From a virus, in the IMG/VR virus record IMGVR_UViG_3300032053_000067, positions 1 to 64,000 of that record: a DNA stretch of 64,000 nucleotides; one strand, written 5' to 3'. This document shows positions 14,033 through 22,166 of the stretch, piece by piece. Both the position numbers and the translations under genes were made by a program. Numbering within the stretch: the first letter of the stretch is position 1; every line of letters begins with the position of its first letter. The notes under the pieces were generated by a model. The model did no database searches and was not told the DNA's origin. It saw only the letters and a program-made list of their open reading frames with translations.

Positions 14033-14162
14033 CACGGCCATTGCATCGACGCCTGTACTGTACACGCAACCGATAATAATCAGCAGCACACCGAAACCCT
14101 ATATGTGGGTAGAGTTTAACTATGGTGTGCAACTAGCACGAGCGATGAAAAGGACACCATGA
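14025..14162 (+). CDS. Small protein (45 aa), unknown
   Basis: Starts inside the end of the previous gene (CCATGACTGAC) and its TGA overlaps the next ATG (14159). MTDTAIASTPVLYTQPIIIS... contains a short hydrophobic stretch and a basic tail. Its first four residues match those of the next gene (MTDTA), perhaps a remnant of duplication. Coupling is the main support. Confidence 0.5.
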   Translation: MTDTAIASTPVLYTQPIIISSTPKPYMWVEFNYGVQLARAMKRTP

Positions 14163-14530
14163 CTGACACAGCCGACAATATAATCAAAGGTATAACCGAG
14201 GCCGTGTATCAGATATATAATCATGGTCTAAATCGCTCACGGCCCTACAACGGCCAGCCACATACGAGCGAAGGGGAACGTGGGAAAACTATTGTGTCCG
14301 GTCTCACATACCGGGATATCGCTGACTGTTTTGTAAAGGGATGGCTAGTCGCGGCTGGGCACTCAGGCATATTAGAAAGTCCCGATTGTACATATAACGA
14401 TATCTACAAGTTTGGTGGTGAATGCGATGTAGATCCGCTTGCTGTGAAACAAAACATGTCATGCGAAATGGAAAAGTTGATGGGCATTTACCCCAATGTT
14501 CCAAAGCTAGAAGAGAACGCCGATGACTAA
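14159..14530 (+). CDS. Unknown accessory protein
   Basis: 123 residues, ATGA-coupled upstream and overlapping the next start. AAAAGGACACC precedes the ATG. It appears to be a soluble mixed alpha/beta protein (YRDIADCFVKGWLVAAGHSG), with an acidic C-terminus. Not recognised. Codons are more AT-rich than in the core genes, as in the rest of this accessory block. Confidence 0.62.
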   Translation: MTDTADNIIKGITEAVYQIYNHGLNRSRPYNGQPHTSEGERGKTIVSGLTYRDIADCFVKGWLVAAGHSGILESPDCTYNDIYKFGGECDVDPLAVKQNMSCEMEKLMGIYPNVPKLEENADD

Positions 14531-14858
14531 CACCATGATCCAAGAACGCGCCCAGGCACTGTACGAGAAGATACCCCATGACATAGTTGTTGCTGCAAAT
14601 ACAATGGCAAGCACACTACTATGCGAACATGATCTTGTTCTCTTCCACGCTGCCCTGCTCGCGGCCCGTGCGCAGGGGGCGAAGGAGGAAGGGGAACGAT
14701 GCGCTGACTTGCTAGACCCGTTTATCGCCTATGCAATCTCGAAAGACGACCCCGTACTGATGGGCTTGGTGCAAACCATACGGCAATACATTGACAGCGG
14801 CGACACCATCGATGCCATCCGCAACCCGCCCGCTGAGCCAGGGAAGGAGCACACATAA
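14523..14858 (+). CDS. Unknown helical accessory protein
   Basis: 111 residues with an overlap to the preceding gene. Almost all helical (ERAQALYEKIPHDIVVAANT, ALLAARAQGAKEEGERCADL), ending in PPAEPGKE. The closing PPAEPGKE/PPAETGKE motif recurs at the end of the next small gene because both ends encode the next ribosome site (GGGAAGGAG). Function unknown. Confidence 0.62.
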   Translation: MTNTMIQERAQALYEKIPHDIVVAANTMASTLLCEHDLVLFHAALLAARAQGAKEEGERCADLLDPFIAYAISKDDPVLMGLVQTIRQYIDSGDTIDAIRNPPAEPGKEHT

Positions 14859-14860
14859 GT

Positions 14861-15040
14861 ATGTGGTATCACATTCCACTCCCTCGTAAACTAGGCGGGT
14901 CGTATCCGCCCGCGGTAGAAATCCGCGCCCCAAGGAATGCTGTAATTATTGTGCGTGAATATTGCGGAGGAGCTACTTTCGAGTGCTGTAACGGACAGAT
15001 TACACGCATAGACCCGCCCGCTGAAACAGGGAAGGAGTAA
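14861..15040 (+). CDS. Small protein (59 aa), unknown
   Basis: Begins ATG TGG TAT CAC with AAGGAG 12 nt upstream and ends in GGG AAG GAG TAA, which supplies the ribosome site for the next gene. It has three cysteines (EYCGGATFECCNG) and a proline-rich ending. It is just too short for routine ORF cut-offs. No function assigned. Confidence 0.5.
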   Translation: MWYHIPLPRKLGGSYPPAVEIRAPRNAVIIVREYCGGATFECCNGQITRIDPPAETGKE

Positions 15041-15044
15041 AGCG

Positions 15045-15185
15045 ATGAATACAACTGACTGGTTAAACATTTTAGGGCTCGTTGGGTGTGTAGTGCTCGT
15101 TGTCGAAATACAACTGCACGTCCTCTACAAAGGGTTTTTGGATCTTATGGCGGCTCTAACAGGAGATAAACCCAATGCCAAATGA
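15045..15185 (+). CDS. Small single-span membrane protein (46 aa)
   Basis: ATG at 15045 with AAGGAG 6 nt upstream. NTTDWLNILGLVGCVVLVVE is a single hydrophobic span with acidic N-flank, followed by a basic-amphipathic helix. Overlaps the next gene by 11 bases. Could be a small regulator of a membrane complex or an antiholin-like peptide; no direct evidence. Confidence 0.55.
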   Translation: MNTTDWLNILGLVGCVVLVVEIQLHVLYKGFLDLMAALTGDKPNAK

Positions 15186-15426
15186 ACCGATGACCCCGGA
15201 GCGCCGGGCGGAAATCAAGGCAGTCGTGGACGAAATAAAAGCCCACCATCCCGCACATTGTAACTGCTTATACTGCTTATATATTTTACCGCTCGTGGCC
15301 GAAGTCGAGCGGTTACAGGCGCGGGTGGCGGAGTTGGTAGTGCGTCTTTCGTTGCCAGAACCCGATTGTGATGCGGCAGATGACGAAATCTTCGATGACA
15401 CGGATGATTCTGCTTTTGAAGGTTAA
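15175..15426 (+). CDS. Small acidic protein with coiled coil
   Basis: 83 residues, AGGAGATAAACCC before the start. Begins with MPNEPMTPERRAEIKAVVDE, has a Cys cluster CNCLYC, a coiled-coil helix (LVAEVERLQARVAELVVRLS) and an acidic tail. Proteins of this general plan (PMTPERLAEI... with a coiled coil) are common in phage accessory regions, with unknown function. Confidence 0.6.
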   Translation: MPNEPMTPERRAEIKAVVDEIKAHHPAHCNCLYCLYILPLVAEVERLQARVAELVVRLSLPEPDCDAADDEIFDDTDDSAFEG

Positions 15427-15437
15427 GGAGACCCCCG

Positions 15438-15662
15438 ATGCCTGACCCGAACGTGACGCCGATGACGCCAGAGGAAGTGGCGGCGTACAGAGCAAGGCGC
15501 CTAGCGTTTGACGCCGGTGTATCTGACGATAAGCATCATCAAATATATGCGCTTATAGAACAGATAGACCCACTGCCACTGATTGCTAATAGGCCTAATG
15601 TAGATAAACTATTCGCCGCCGCGCGAGCAGAAACCCCGGACGCGGGCCGAGAGGAGGAGTGA
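15438..15662 (+). CDS. Small accessory protein, unknown
   Basis: 74 residues, AAGGAGACCCCC before the ATG. MTPEEVAAYRARRLAFDAG gives a charged helix near the start; the rest is helical. The last codons (GAG GAG GAG) double as ribosome site for the next gene. Not recognised. Confidence 0.6.
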   Translation: MPDPNVTPMTPEEVAAYRARRLAFDAGVSDDKHHQIYALIEQIDPLPLIANRPNVDKLFAAARAETPDAGREEE

Positions 15663-15910
15663 TGGTACATAGGATTCAACTACCCGAGGGCGAGGAGGCC
15701 GTGCTGTATACCGACTACGCCGCGCTCGAAACCCGCTGCCAGCAGGCGGAGGACGCACTGCGGGAGTTGGGCGAGGCGGTCGCGGGGCTAATGAAGAAGG
15801 CGAGAACCGTTCAGGATATAGTAACCCTATGTGCCACTGATAACTACAAGGGTCTGGCCTACGAGATGGCGCTTGCCGTCATCGCGGCGGCGGAAAAGGC
15901 CCAGCCGTGA
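15662..15910 (+). CDS. Small accessory protein with coiled coil
   Basis: 82 residues from the ATG overlapping the previous TGA, with GAGAGGAGG just upstream; a GTG at 15659 is the alternative start. It has an N-terminal beta-like segment (HRIQLPEGEEAVLYTDYAAL) and an Ala/Glu-rich coiled coil (QQAEDALRELGEAVAGLMKK). Stop overlaps the next GTG. Confidence 0.6.
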   Translation: MVHRIQLPEGEEAVLYTDYAALETRCQQAEDALRELGEAVAGLMKKARTVQDIVTLCATDNYKGLAYEMALAVIAAAEKAQP

Positions 15911-16086
15911 CGTGCCAATGCCAAGCCCGACAGCGCCTAAAAGGGCTATCCAAACATGCCCGAAAGGTTTACCGGGTTAGAAAAAGACGATTCGTGGGCT
16001 GGAGAACAACAGCGCAGTTATACGCAGACGCGCTTGGTGAACTTGTAGAGGCCGTCCATGCGGCGGCGAGAGGAGAGGGAACGTGA
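15907..16086 (+). CDS. Small basic protein (59 aa), unknown
   Basis: GTG at 15907 overlaps the preceding TGA and its own TGA overlaps the next GTG (16083), so both ends are coupled. Basic N-terminal half (ARKVYRVRKRRF) and a helical C-terminus. No ribosome site stronger than the coupling itself. Function unknown. Confidence 0.5.
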   Translation: MTCQCQARQRLKGLSKHARKVYRVRKRRFVGWRTTAQLYADALGELVEAVHAAARGEGT

Positions 16087-16784
16087 AAACAATACTGTAT
16101 GAAGACGGTCTGTGTATTATTCAGTATCATCCCGAAGGGTTTTTTGTGGCACATGACACAAAGCCCGATGAGCCAATACAACGGGCGGTGGGCGAGGCCA
16201 TTAAGCGCCTTGTCTATGAATGTGCCGCCGCCCGCGCTGAACTCGCCACCGTGAAACAGGAACGGGAGGCCGATCTAATCACCGTTCGGGACGTTCAGGA
16301 TATGGCAACACGTGCTGTCGCGGCTGTACGCACCAATGTCGCTGCCGAACTCGCCGCGCTCCAGCAGTGGCGGGACTACGTATTAAGTGCACTACGGGGA
16401 TTGAAACGATGGAAAATAGACTGGAAAGGACAGCGTGTATTAGCGGACGAACGTGGTATGTGGACTGGTTACGCCGCTCTCCAAACCCTGCTCGCGCCGC
16501 CTGCGCCGAAACAGGAGGCGCGACAGCCCGCCGAGGTGTTCCCGCCGAGTGAGTATATCCGCGAGGAAATGGAAAAGCGCGGGTGGGACCGCCTTGCGTT
16601 ACTAGATGCAACAGGGACAGACCGCGTACTAGATGAACTGGTGATGAACGTAGTCGATCACAATGCCTGTGTCACCCCTGACATCGCCGCCGCGCTTGAC
16701 CGCGCATTTGGTACCGGCCCGGACGTGTGGCTGAACCTCGACCGCGTGTGGCGGGAACGGCAACAGGAGACACAAAATGGATAG
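16083..16784 (+). CDS. Coiled-coil protein with C-terminal HigA-like HTH
   Basis: 233 residues from a GTG with GAGAGGAGAGG upstream. The N-terminal ~150 residues are mostly coiled coil (ECAAARAELATVKQEREADL). The C-terminal ~75 residues match the shape of HigA-type antitoxin/XRE domains: FPPSEYIREEMEKRGWDRLA, a short turn, then ITP-like VTPDIAAALDRAFGTGPDVW and LNLDRVW. No HigB-type toxin gene is seen next to it, so it may be a phage antidote or a regulator that captured an antitoxin domain. Confidence 0.65.
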   Translation: MKTILYEDGLCIIQYHPEGFFVAHDTKPDEPIQRAVGEAIKRLVYECAAARAELATVKQEREADLITVRDVQDMATRAVAAVRTNVAAELAALQQWRDYVLSALRGLKRWKIDWKGQRVLADERGMWTGYAALQTLLAPPAPKQEARQPAEVFPPSEYIREEMEKRGWDRLALLDATGTDRVLDELVMNVVDHNACVTPDIAAALDRAFGTGPDVWLNLDRVWRERQQETQNG

Positions 16785-17184
16785 GTGTAGCGAGTGTGGG
16801 AATACGAGGCGAAGTTTGTACGTGATTGCCGAAAGCCCAGGCGTCGCGGTCTGTTCACGTTGTTTCTACCCGCTGGCCCGCGAATGTATTAAGCGGCGCA
16901 GGGCAGATCCTGAATTGAAAGCGGCATACGATAAGGTTTTCTCATTACTAACACCTGCGGAATTGGAGAGGATCAACGTAAGCGAACGGACAAAAGTTAC
17001 TGAGCCGAAACGGGACGCGCCCGCCGACAACCGAGAGGAAGAGGAAAAGGCCAAAGCTCTATATGAGGGAGAGTCGTGTAGCAACTGCGGTGAACATGAT
17101 TGCGTGGTGAGGATCGCCGTTCCCGCTACAACACATTGCCCGGACTGGAATCAGGCCGCGCCCAGAACCCGCCCTCGCCATTGA
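16777..17184 (+). CDS. Protein with two zinc-ribbon-like Cys motifs
   Basis: 135 residues, AGGAG before the ATG. N-terminal CSEC and CSRC pairs form a probable zinc ribbon. A charged helical middle leads to a second Cys cluster (CSNCGEHDCVV and a later Cys). The last ~10 residues (AAPRTRPRH) look unlike a natural end. A different frame stays open past the stop (see 17185-17318), so a frameshift near the 3' end is possible. Confidence 0.6.
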   Translation: MDRCSECGNTRRSLYVIAESPGVAVCSRCFYPLARECIKRRRADPELKAAYDKVFSLLTPAELERINVSERTKVTEPKRDAPADNREEEEKAKALYEGESCSNCGEHDCVVRIAVPATTHCPDWNQAAPRTRPRH

Positions 17185-17318
17185 AGTCAAATCGTGTGTT
17201 GGTTGCTTACGTGCATCGTGCCCGTTTCTGATTGTCACGGCACCGACATCAAACTGCACGTGCCGGCAATGGCTGAAGTGTGAACCGGATGCGCCCGCGT
17301 AGGCGGAAGGAGAGGCCA
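17185..17318 (+). other. Gap with a startless Cys-rich open frame
   Basis: No gene with a start codon is evident. One frame is open from before 17160 to a TAG at 17299-17301 and reads EVKSCVGCLRASCPFLI and NCTCRQWLKC, a Cys-rich stretch like those of the neighbours. It could be the true C-terminus of the preceding gene after a frameshift or sequencing error, or a decayed zinc-ribbon gene. AAGGAG for the next gene is at its right end. Confidence 0.4.
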
Positions 17319-17630
17319 ATGGGTAAATTAATTGACGGCGCACCTTGGGCAACGTTCCTGATGAACAAAGGGGACGTGACCGGGAAGTGTGCGAAATGCG
17401 GCGGGGTAGTCGCTGAATGGTTGGTCGTCTTGGATGACTGCTATGGCGTTTATCGTGGTCAGTGTCCGGCTTGTGGCGCAATCAATCTGCTTGGTGGAGA
17501 AGGGCGCGGGTACCATAGTGGAGGAATGACGCTAGTACTTCCGTGTAAGCATGAAATCGAAATGAACAAATGGCCCGACAGTCCCGTCCGTGAGTGCCAG
17601 TGCGCGCAGGCGGAAGGAGAAACGCCGTGA
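17319..17630 (+). CDS. Small zinc-ribbon protein, unknown
   Basis: 103 residues from the ATG preceded by GGAAGGAGAGG. CAKCGG and CPACG pairs about 30 residues apart form a single zinc ribbon, with DGAPWATFLMNKGDVTGK before it and a Cys pair (ECQC) near the end. Not Lar-like in detail. Its stop overlaps the GTG of the next gene. Confidence 0.65.
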   Translation: MGKLIDGAPWATFLMNKGDVTGKCAKCGGVVAEWLVVLDDCYGVYRGQCPACGAINLLGGEGRGYHSGGMTLVLPCKHEIEMNKWPDSPVRECQCAQAEGETP

Positions 17631-17947
17631 ACATGAATGAACTTGCACACCAGATCCACCAATACGCTAATGAGCATGGGTGGTGGGATACGGAACGAAA
17701 CGTCGGCGCAATACTGGCGCTTGTCCACTCTGATGTGTATGACGCGCTAGAAGATTGGCGCACAGACCACATGGAATCGTACCTCGATGGCACTAAGCCC
17801 TGTGGTTTCCCATCCGAAATGGCCGACATCATTATTCGCGTGCTGGACATCTGCGCGGCGTTCGACATCGACATAGATGGAGAAGTGTTGGCCAAGATGC
17901 AATACAACCAGACGCGGCCCTACCGCCACGGAGGGAAGCGCGCATGA
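17627..17947 (+). CDS. MazG-like nucleotide pyrophosphohydrolase
   Basis: 106 residues from a GTG with AAGGAG 7 nt upstream (an ATG at 17633 is the alternative). The all-alpha MazG-like pattern is present: LVHSDVYDALEDWR in the first metal-binding helix, then GFPSEMADIIIRVLDICA with the second acidic set, and a closing helix with KMQYNQTRP. Such phage enzymes hydrolyse NTPs or alarmones such as (p)ppGpp and are thought to blunt starvation or defence signals. It ends with ATGA overlap to the next small gene. Confidence 0.82.
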   Translation: MNMNELAHQIHQYANEHGWWDTERNVGAILALVHSDVYDALEDWRTDHMESYLDGTKPCGFPSEMADIIIRVLDICAAFDIDIDGEVLAKMQYNQTRPYRHGGKRA

Positions 17948-18066
17948 GAACCATCGGTATCATCCAATCCGCCGCGGACGTGTGCGACCTACTGGCCGAC
18001 GAGACCGCGCTGACTATCGGCGTGAAGCCGCGGGACGGGGTGTGGGGGTGGAGGATAGGGACGTGA
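17944..18066 (+). CDS. Small peptide (40 aa), unknown
   Basis: ATG at 17944 overlaps the MazG-like stop and its TGA overlaps the GTG of the zinc-finger gene. Sequence TIGIIQSAADVCDLLADET then a Gly/Trp-rich end. Coupled on both sides; no function recognised. Confidence 0.45.
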   Translation: MRTIGIIQSAADVCDLLADETALTIGVKPRDGVWGWRIGT

Positions 18067-18191
18067 ATTTTCCATTGTCCTGTGAGTTCTGTTGCCGGTT
18101 TGATAGTTCATGGACATGGGCGGCGTTGATGAAACATCGTAAGCATTGTATGAAACGGTTTACGGCAAAACAGCGGCGGCGTAGGCGTTAG
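18063..18191 (+). CDS. Miniature zinc-finger protein (42 aa)
   Basis: GTG at 18063, TAG at 18189-18191. CEFC at 7-10, a hydrophobic/aromatic loop (SSWTWAALMKH), then H25 and H28/C29 give a C2H2/C2HC finger like those of eukaryotic transcription factors, followed by a very basic tail (QRRRRR). Probably a DNA- or RNA-binding phage protein. It is too short for normal gene callers, and the overlap with the previous stop (GTGA) is its only start signal. Confidence 0.6.
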   Translation: MNFPLSCEFCCRFDSSWTWAALMKHRKHCMKRFTAKQRRRRR

Positions 18192-18217
18192 GCTATCGCC
18201 GGGAAAGGCGGGATGGT

Positions 18218-18991
18218 ATGAAACTAATAAAACCAAAAGGCGAAACCCGTTGGCCCAACACGCTTAACGGGCCACGAAAAGCGGGTGCGATTCTGATCGG
18301 CGGCGAATTAATGTACACCTTTCTGCGCCAAACGGAACGTGAGGCGAAAAGCAATGCAGCCGACGCATTCGGGACAACATGGAGGAAAATGCAACATGCT
18401 GGCTACCGCTGTCACCGCGTACTGGTCATCGACCCTGAGCAAATCGAGGAAGCGATCCGGCTATTCAATGACGGTGAGTGGCAGGCGGGCATGGAAAAAC
18501 TGCTTGCGCTGACGGGGCGCAAATCGCCGTTGCTCGATATCCTCAAACGGGGAAAGCCGGTGTCATCCGTAGAAGTTGCCGCAAGGCCAGAGTGCGATTT
18601 TACAATAACACCGTGCAAACCAAAGAACTCTTGGCATAACCCAAGGCAAACCAGAAGGAGCACGAACGTGAGGAGAATCATACAGGTTCAGTACGAACTC
18701 CCCTGCAACAAGTGGATGTGCGGGCGGTGTGGCGAAATATCCGTTGTGGAGACCTGCACCATGTTTGGCGGTGCTGTACGCAAGAAAGACGGTAAGGGCC
18801 GTTTCTTGCGCCTGCCCGCCTGCATCGCCGCAGACACCGACCTGGAGCCGTGCGAGGCAGGTTGCCGGCGCGAGGCCACGTACACCGACGGCAAGGGCAG
18901 CGATCTCTGTACGCCGTGCTGGAACGCGCTGATAAAAGAGGCGAAGGCCGAACATGACGCCAAGGCCGCGATGGACGCGGCGAAGGAGTAG
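18218..18991 (+). CDS. Two-part protein with C-terminal Cys-rich region
   Basis: 257 residues. The N-terminal part (1-115) is a basic alpha/beta domain (GGELMYTFLRQTEREAKSNA, HRVLVIDPEQIEEAIRLFND) without clear family. The C-terminal part (from ~150) has several Cys pairs: CGRCGEI, CEAGC and CTPC. Between them, at 18668, a GTG has AAGGAG 7 nt upstream and would start a separate ~107-residue protein (RRIIQVQYELPCNKWMC...). So this may be two genes fused in frame, or one gene with an internal start. Function unknown. Confidence 0.6.
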   Translation: MKLIKPKGETRWPNTLNGPRKAGAILIGGELMYTFLRQTEREAKSNAADAFGTTWRKMQHAGYRCHRVLVIDPEQIEEAIRLFNDGEWQAGMEKLLALTGRKSPLLDILKRGKPVSSVEVAARPECDFTITPCKPKNSWHNPRQTRRSTNVRRIIQVQYELPCNKWMCGRCGEISVVETCTMFGGAVRKKDGKGRFLRLPACIAADTDLEPCEAGCRREATYTDGKGSDLCTPCWNALIKEAKAEHDAKAAMDAAKE

Positions 18992-18993
18992 GT

Positions 18994-20103
18994 ATGAGCG
19001 GGAAAACGAAAATCAGTTGGGCGGATGCAACATGGTCGCCGACCCTCGGCTGTGCCAAGTGCTCGCCGGGCTGTCTCAATTGCTACGCCGAGCGTATGGC
19101 CGTACGCCAAGCCGCGATGGGGACGCGCGGGTATGCCGACGTGGTGACGGACAGCCACTGGAACGGCAAGACCCGGTTCATTGAATCCGAACTAGACAAA
19201 CCGCTGCACTGGCGGAAGCCGCGCACGATTTTTGTGGATTCTATGAGCGATCTGTTTCACCCGGATGTGTCCGATAAAGACATTATAAGGGTATACCAGA
19301 TAATGAGCCGGTGCCCGCAACACCATTTTATGGTGTTGACAAAACGAGAAAAGCGGATGTTCAATTTTCTCCAGTTGGCTGCTCGATGCAAACTTATTGG
19401 CCCATTCGACTGCCCCCCATACATGTGTCCTGAAAAGTGTTGCAAAAGCAACATGGTAGATATGCCCCTCGCCAACGTCGCGCACGGCGTCACGGTCTGC
19501 AACCAAGAGGAGACGCCCAAGCTCGACCTGCTGTGCCAGATCCCCGGTAAGCTGTGGGTGAGCTACGAACCCGCTCTCGGCGAGGTGGATTTTAGGCCGT
19601 GGTTGCCTGCCGACTATTGGTGTACTTGCGGTTATTCAGGCAATCATGCAGAGAGTATCTGCCGGAACTGCGGCGAAGCGTTTCCGCCGCCCGGTCCTGA
19701 TGGCGATGACGTACCGTGCGAATGCGGTTGTGCCTTCTATGAGGATCATTGTCCGGAATGCGATCTTGGGGTTTATTCATGGAGCAACACGAGAGGCCCA
19801 GACAGCGAGAACGCGGCGAGCGAGAAGGCATTGGCAATGCGGGCAAATCGCCTCTCACTCGTAGTCGCCAGCGGCGAGACTGGCCCCGGCGCGCGGCCAG
19901 CACATCCGCAGTGGTTCCAGGACGTGAGGGATCAATGCGTAAAGGCGGGGGTGCCGTTCCACTTCAAAAGTTGGGGTAGTGGATGGCGTACCCGCGACTG
20001 GATGGCGCGATTAGACGCCGCAAGCGCAGGATGGGATTACAACGAGCGCAACGGTGGCCGCATGCTGGACGGGCAGGTATACGATGAGGGGATCGCGTGG
20101 TGA
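18994..20103 (+). CDS. Phage Gp37/Gp68 family protein (DUF5131)
   Basis: 369 residues. The family signature is strong: ISWADATWSPTLGC, Cys20-x6-Cys27-x2-Cys30 followed by YAERMA, then IFVDSMSDLFHPDV and FMVLTKRE, and a late SGETGPGARPAHPQWF with HFKSWG. The three-Cys motif resembles a radical-SAM cluster site, and the family is often described as radical-SAM-like, but its reaction is unknown to me. This member carries a ~60-residue Cys-rich insertion (CTCGYSG, CRNCGE, CECGC, CPEC) that probably binds two zinc ions. Its stop overlaps the GTG of the replication gene. Confidence 0.85.
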   Translation: MSGKTKISWADATWSPTLGCAKCSPGCLNCYAERMAVRQAAMGTRGYADVVTDSHWNGKTRFIESELDKPLHWRKPRTIFVDSMSDLFHPDVSDKDIIRVYQIMSRCPQHHFMVLTKREKRMFNFLQLAARCKLIGPFDCPPYMCPEKCCKSNMVDMPLANVAHGVTVCNQEETPKLDLLCQIPGKLWVSYEPALGEVDFRPWLPADYWCTCGYSGNHAESICRNCGEAFPPPGPDGDDVPCECGCAFYEDHCPECDLGVYSWSNTRGPDSENAASEKALAMRANRLSLVVASGETGPGARPAHPQWFQDVRDQCVKAGVPFHFKSWGSGWRTRDWMARLDAASAGWDYNERNGGRMLDGQVYDEGIAW

Positions 20104-22166
20104 ACCCGCTTGACCGTTGCTTGGCCTATGTGGACAAAATGGAGCCCGCGGTGTCTGGCGCAGGCGGCCATAACGCCACGTTCGCGGTCGCCTGTGAGAC
20201 GGTCCGGTTTGGCCTTGACGACGTCGACGCGCTCAGCGTGCTCAACTGGTACAACTCGAGCCGGTGTACGCCACCGTGGTCGTCCCGCGAGCTCGCCCAT
20301 AAACTCACGTCGGCCCGCCAGGAATGCGGCCCCGAAGCCGGTATCCGGTTGCGCGACGACCAACCCGCTAGTAGCGGCAATGGCCACGGGCGCGCGATCC
20401 CGTGGGACGGGTTCATTGGCGGCGAACCTGCAGCGCCCGTACTCGGGCGGCGGCCGGAATGGGAAACCGCCGATATGCCCGAGTTCCTGCAGTCGTTGTT
20501 CCGCCCCGGCGAGCTTATATCCTACAATGTCGATGCCAAGCTGGACGCCGATGGTCGCTGGAAGCCAGACGGGTATGGTATCCGGGGCCGGCTGCTCGAG
20601 ACGTTTCTTACAGGCGAATCGGCGGCCTCTATTGTCAGCCCCCACACTGAAGCCGGCGCCTGGGTCCGCCTCAATCCCATGGACGGGAAGGGGATTGCCG
20701 ACAAAAACGTCAAAGACTACCGGCACGCACTCGTCGAGTCTGATTCGATGCCCGTCGAGGCCCAGCTTGCGCTTATCAACAAGCTCCGCCTGCCATGCGC
20801 CGCAATCGTCCATTCGGGCGGCAAATCTATCCATGCGGTCGTCAAAATCGAGGCTGGCGGCGACCTCGATCTATACCGGGCCCGCGTGAAACGCCTCTAT
20901 GGCGTGCTCGCCGCACACGGGATGGCGGTCGATGGCCACAATGGAAACCCGTCCCGGCTGTCCAGGTTGCCCGGTGTCAAGCGCGGCGAGTCCCCACAGT
21001 ATTTGATAGCCACCCTCCTCGGCGCCGCGTCATGGGGCGACTGGGACGCAGCCATGGCCGCTGAACCAGCCCCGGGCGAGTTTGCAGACCTGACCAACTG
21101 GTTGACTATGGCCGATCAGCCGGTTCCTTGGATTTTTGAGTCTGCTATACCCGATCTCACCGTGACGGTGGTTGGCGCCCAGGGCGGGCTCGGGAAAAGC
21201 ATGTTTATCACCGGCCTGGCGCTGTCGGCCGTGCTCGGCCGGACGTTGTTCCCATCGTTTCAGGTATCGGCGCCGATCCCCGTCTTGTTCTTGGCTGGCG
21301 AAGACTCCCTTCCTATTATATGTCGCCGTATCCGGGCCTACGTCTCAGCCAATGAAATATCTCCTGACGAGGTAACGGCCGCTTTGACATCCCGCCTGTT
21401 CCTGCAGTCCATGCAAGCCCATCCAATGCTCGAGCTGGCATCGACCCGGACTCTCAAACCCACCGCGTTTTTCGATTCCATCAAAGCGGCCGCCCGGGCG
21501 CGCGCAGCCAAGCTCGTCATCATCGACACGTCCCGGAAGTTTGGCGGCATCGTCAACGAGATCGATAACGCCCAGGTTGGCGCATTCATGGAAGTTTGCG
21601 CTCAGCTTGCCAAAGACTGCCACTGCGCCGTCGTCGTGCTCCATCATTCGTCCAAAATCGCCGCGGACGAGAAAGAGGCGAAACAAACCGACCTACGCGG
21701 CGGATCCGCGTTCGGCGACGAGGCCCGATGTGTATGGGTGTTGAAACGACGCAAGGACAAGCGGATCGAAGCCAGCAACCAGAAGATGTCCTACGGCACC
21801 GCGCGTCGGCCCGTGGTGCTCGAGTTCCTCGAGGACGGGGCGCTGGTCGAGTCGAACCGCCGCTCAGATGACAAGTCTCGGCTCGCCGAAGAAGACGCAC
21901 AATTAGCAGTTCTAGCTGTCCGCGAGTGGGTGATTGCCAATCCAAATATCCCCGTATCGGCAACTCGTGTATGTCACAGGCAACAGACAGAAGAGGCAAA
22001 AGCACTCTTCGAAGCCATGGGGAAACGGTTTATCTGGATGACCTGGACTCGGCTTGCCGAGGTCGTTGGGATAGGGTTGAGAGCGGGGATTCTAGATGAC
22101 GTAAAGGTCAAAATCGGTCGCGCGTACAAGGCCGCCATCATCCCTGGGAAGGTCGAAAAATGGTAG
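20100..22166 (+). CDS. Primase-helicase replication protein
   Basis: 688 residues from a GTG overlapping the previous TGA. Residues ~1-80 look like a PriCT-type helical domain (TFAVACETVRFGLDDVDALS). Residues ~130-330 look like an archaeo-eukaryotic-type primase: an acidic ESDSMP near the start, HSGGKSIHAVVK near 238-249 and NPSRLSRLPG. Residues ~345-560 are a RepA/DnaB-like hexameric helicase core with Walker A GAQGGLGKS (359-367), FLAGEDS, LVIIDTSRKF (Walker B) and VVLHHSSK, RGGSAFGDEARCVWVL. A helical C-terminus follows. The likely job is origin opening and priming; the iteron array begins 9 bp after its stop. Confidence 0.82.
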   Translation: MNPLDRCLAYVDKMEPAVSGAGGHNATFAVACETVRFGLDDVDALSVLNWYNSSRCTPPWSSRELAHKLTSARQECGPEAGIRLRDDQPASSGNGHGRAIPWDGFIGGEPAAPVLGRRPEWETADMPEFLQSLFRPGELISYNVDAKLDADGRWKPDGYGIRGRLLETFLTGESAASIVSPHTEAGAWVRLNPMDGKGIADKNVKDYRHALVESDSMPVEAQLALINKLRLPCAAIVHSGGKSIHAVVKIEAGGDLDLYRARVKRLYGVLAAHGMAVDGHNGNPSRLSRLPGVKRGESPQYLIATLLGAASWGDWDAAMAAEPAPGEFADLTNWLTMADQPVPWIFESAIPDLTVTVVGAQGGLGKSMFITGLALSAVLGRTLFPSFQVSAPIPVLFLAGEDSLPIICRRIRAYVSANEISPDEVTAALTSRLFLQSMQAHPMLELASTRTLKPTAFFDSIKAAARARAAKLVIIDTSRKFGGIVNEIDNAQVGAFMEVCAQLAKDCHCAVVVLHHSSKIAADEKEAKQTDLRGGSAFGDEARCVWVLKRRKDKRIEASNQKMSYGTARRPVVLEFLEDGALVESNRRSDDKSRLAEEDAQLAVLAVREWVIANPNIPVSATRVCHRQQTEEAKALFEAMGKRFIWMTWTRLAEVVGIGLRAGILDDVKVKIGRAYKAAIIPGKVEKW

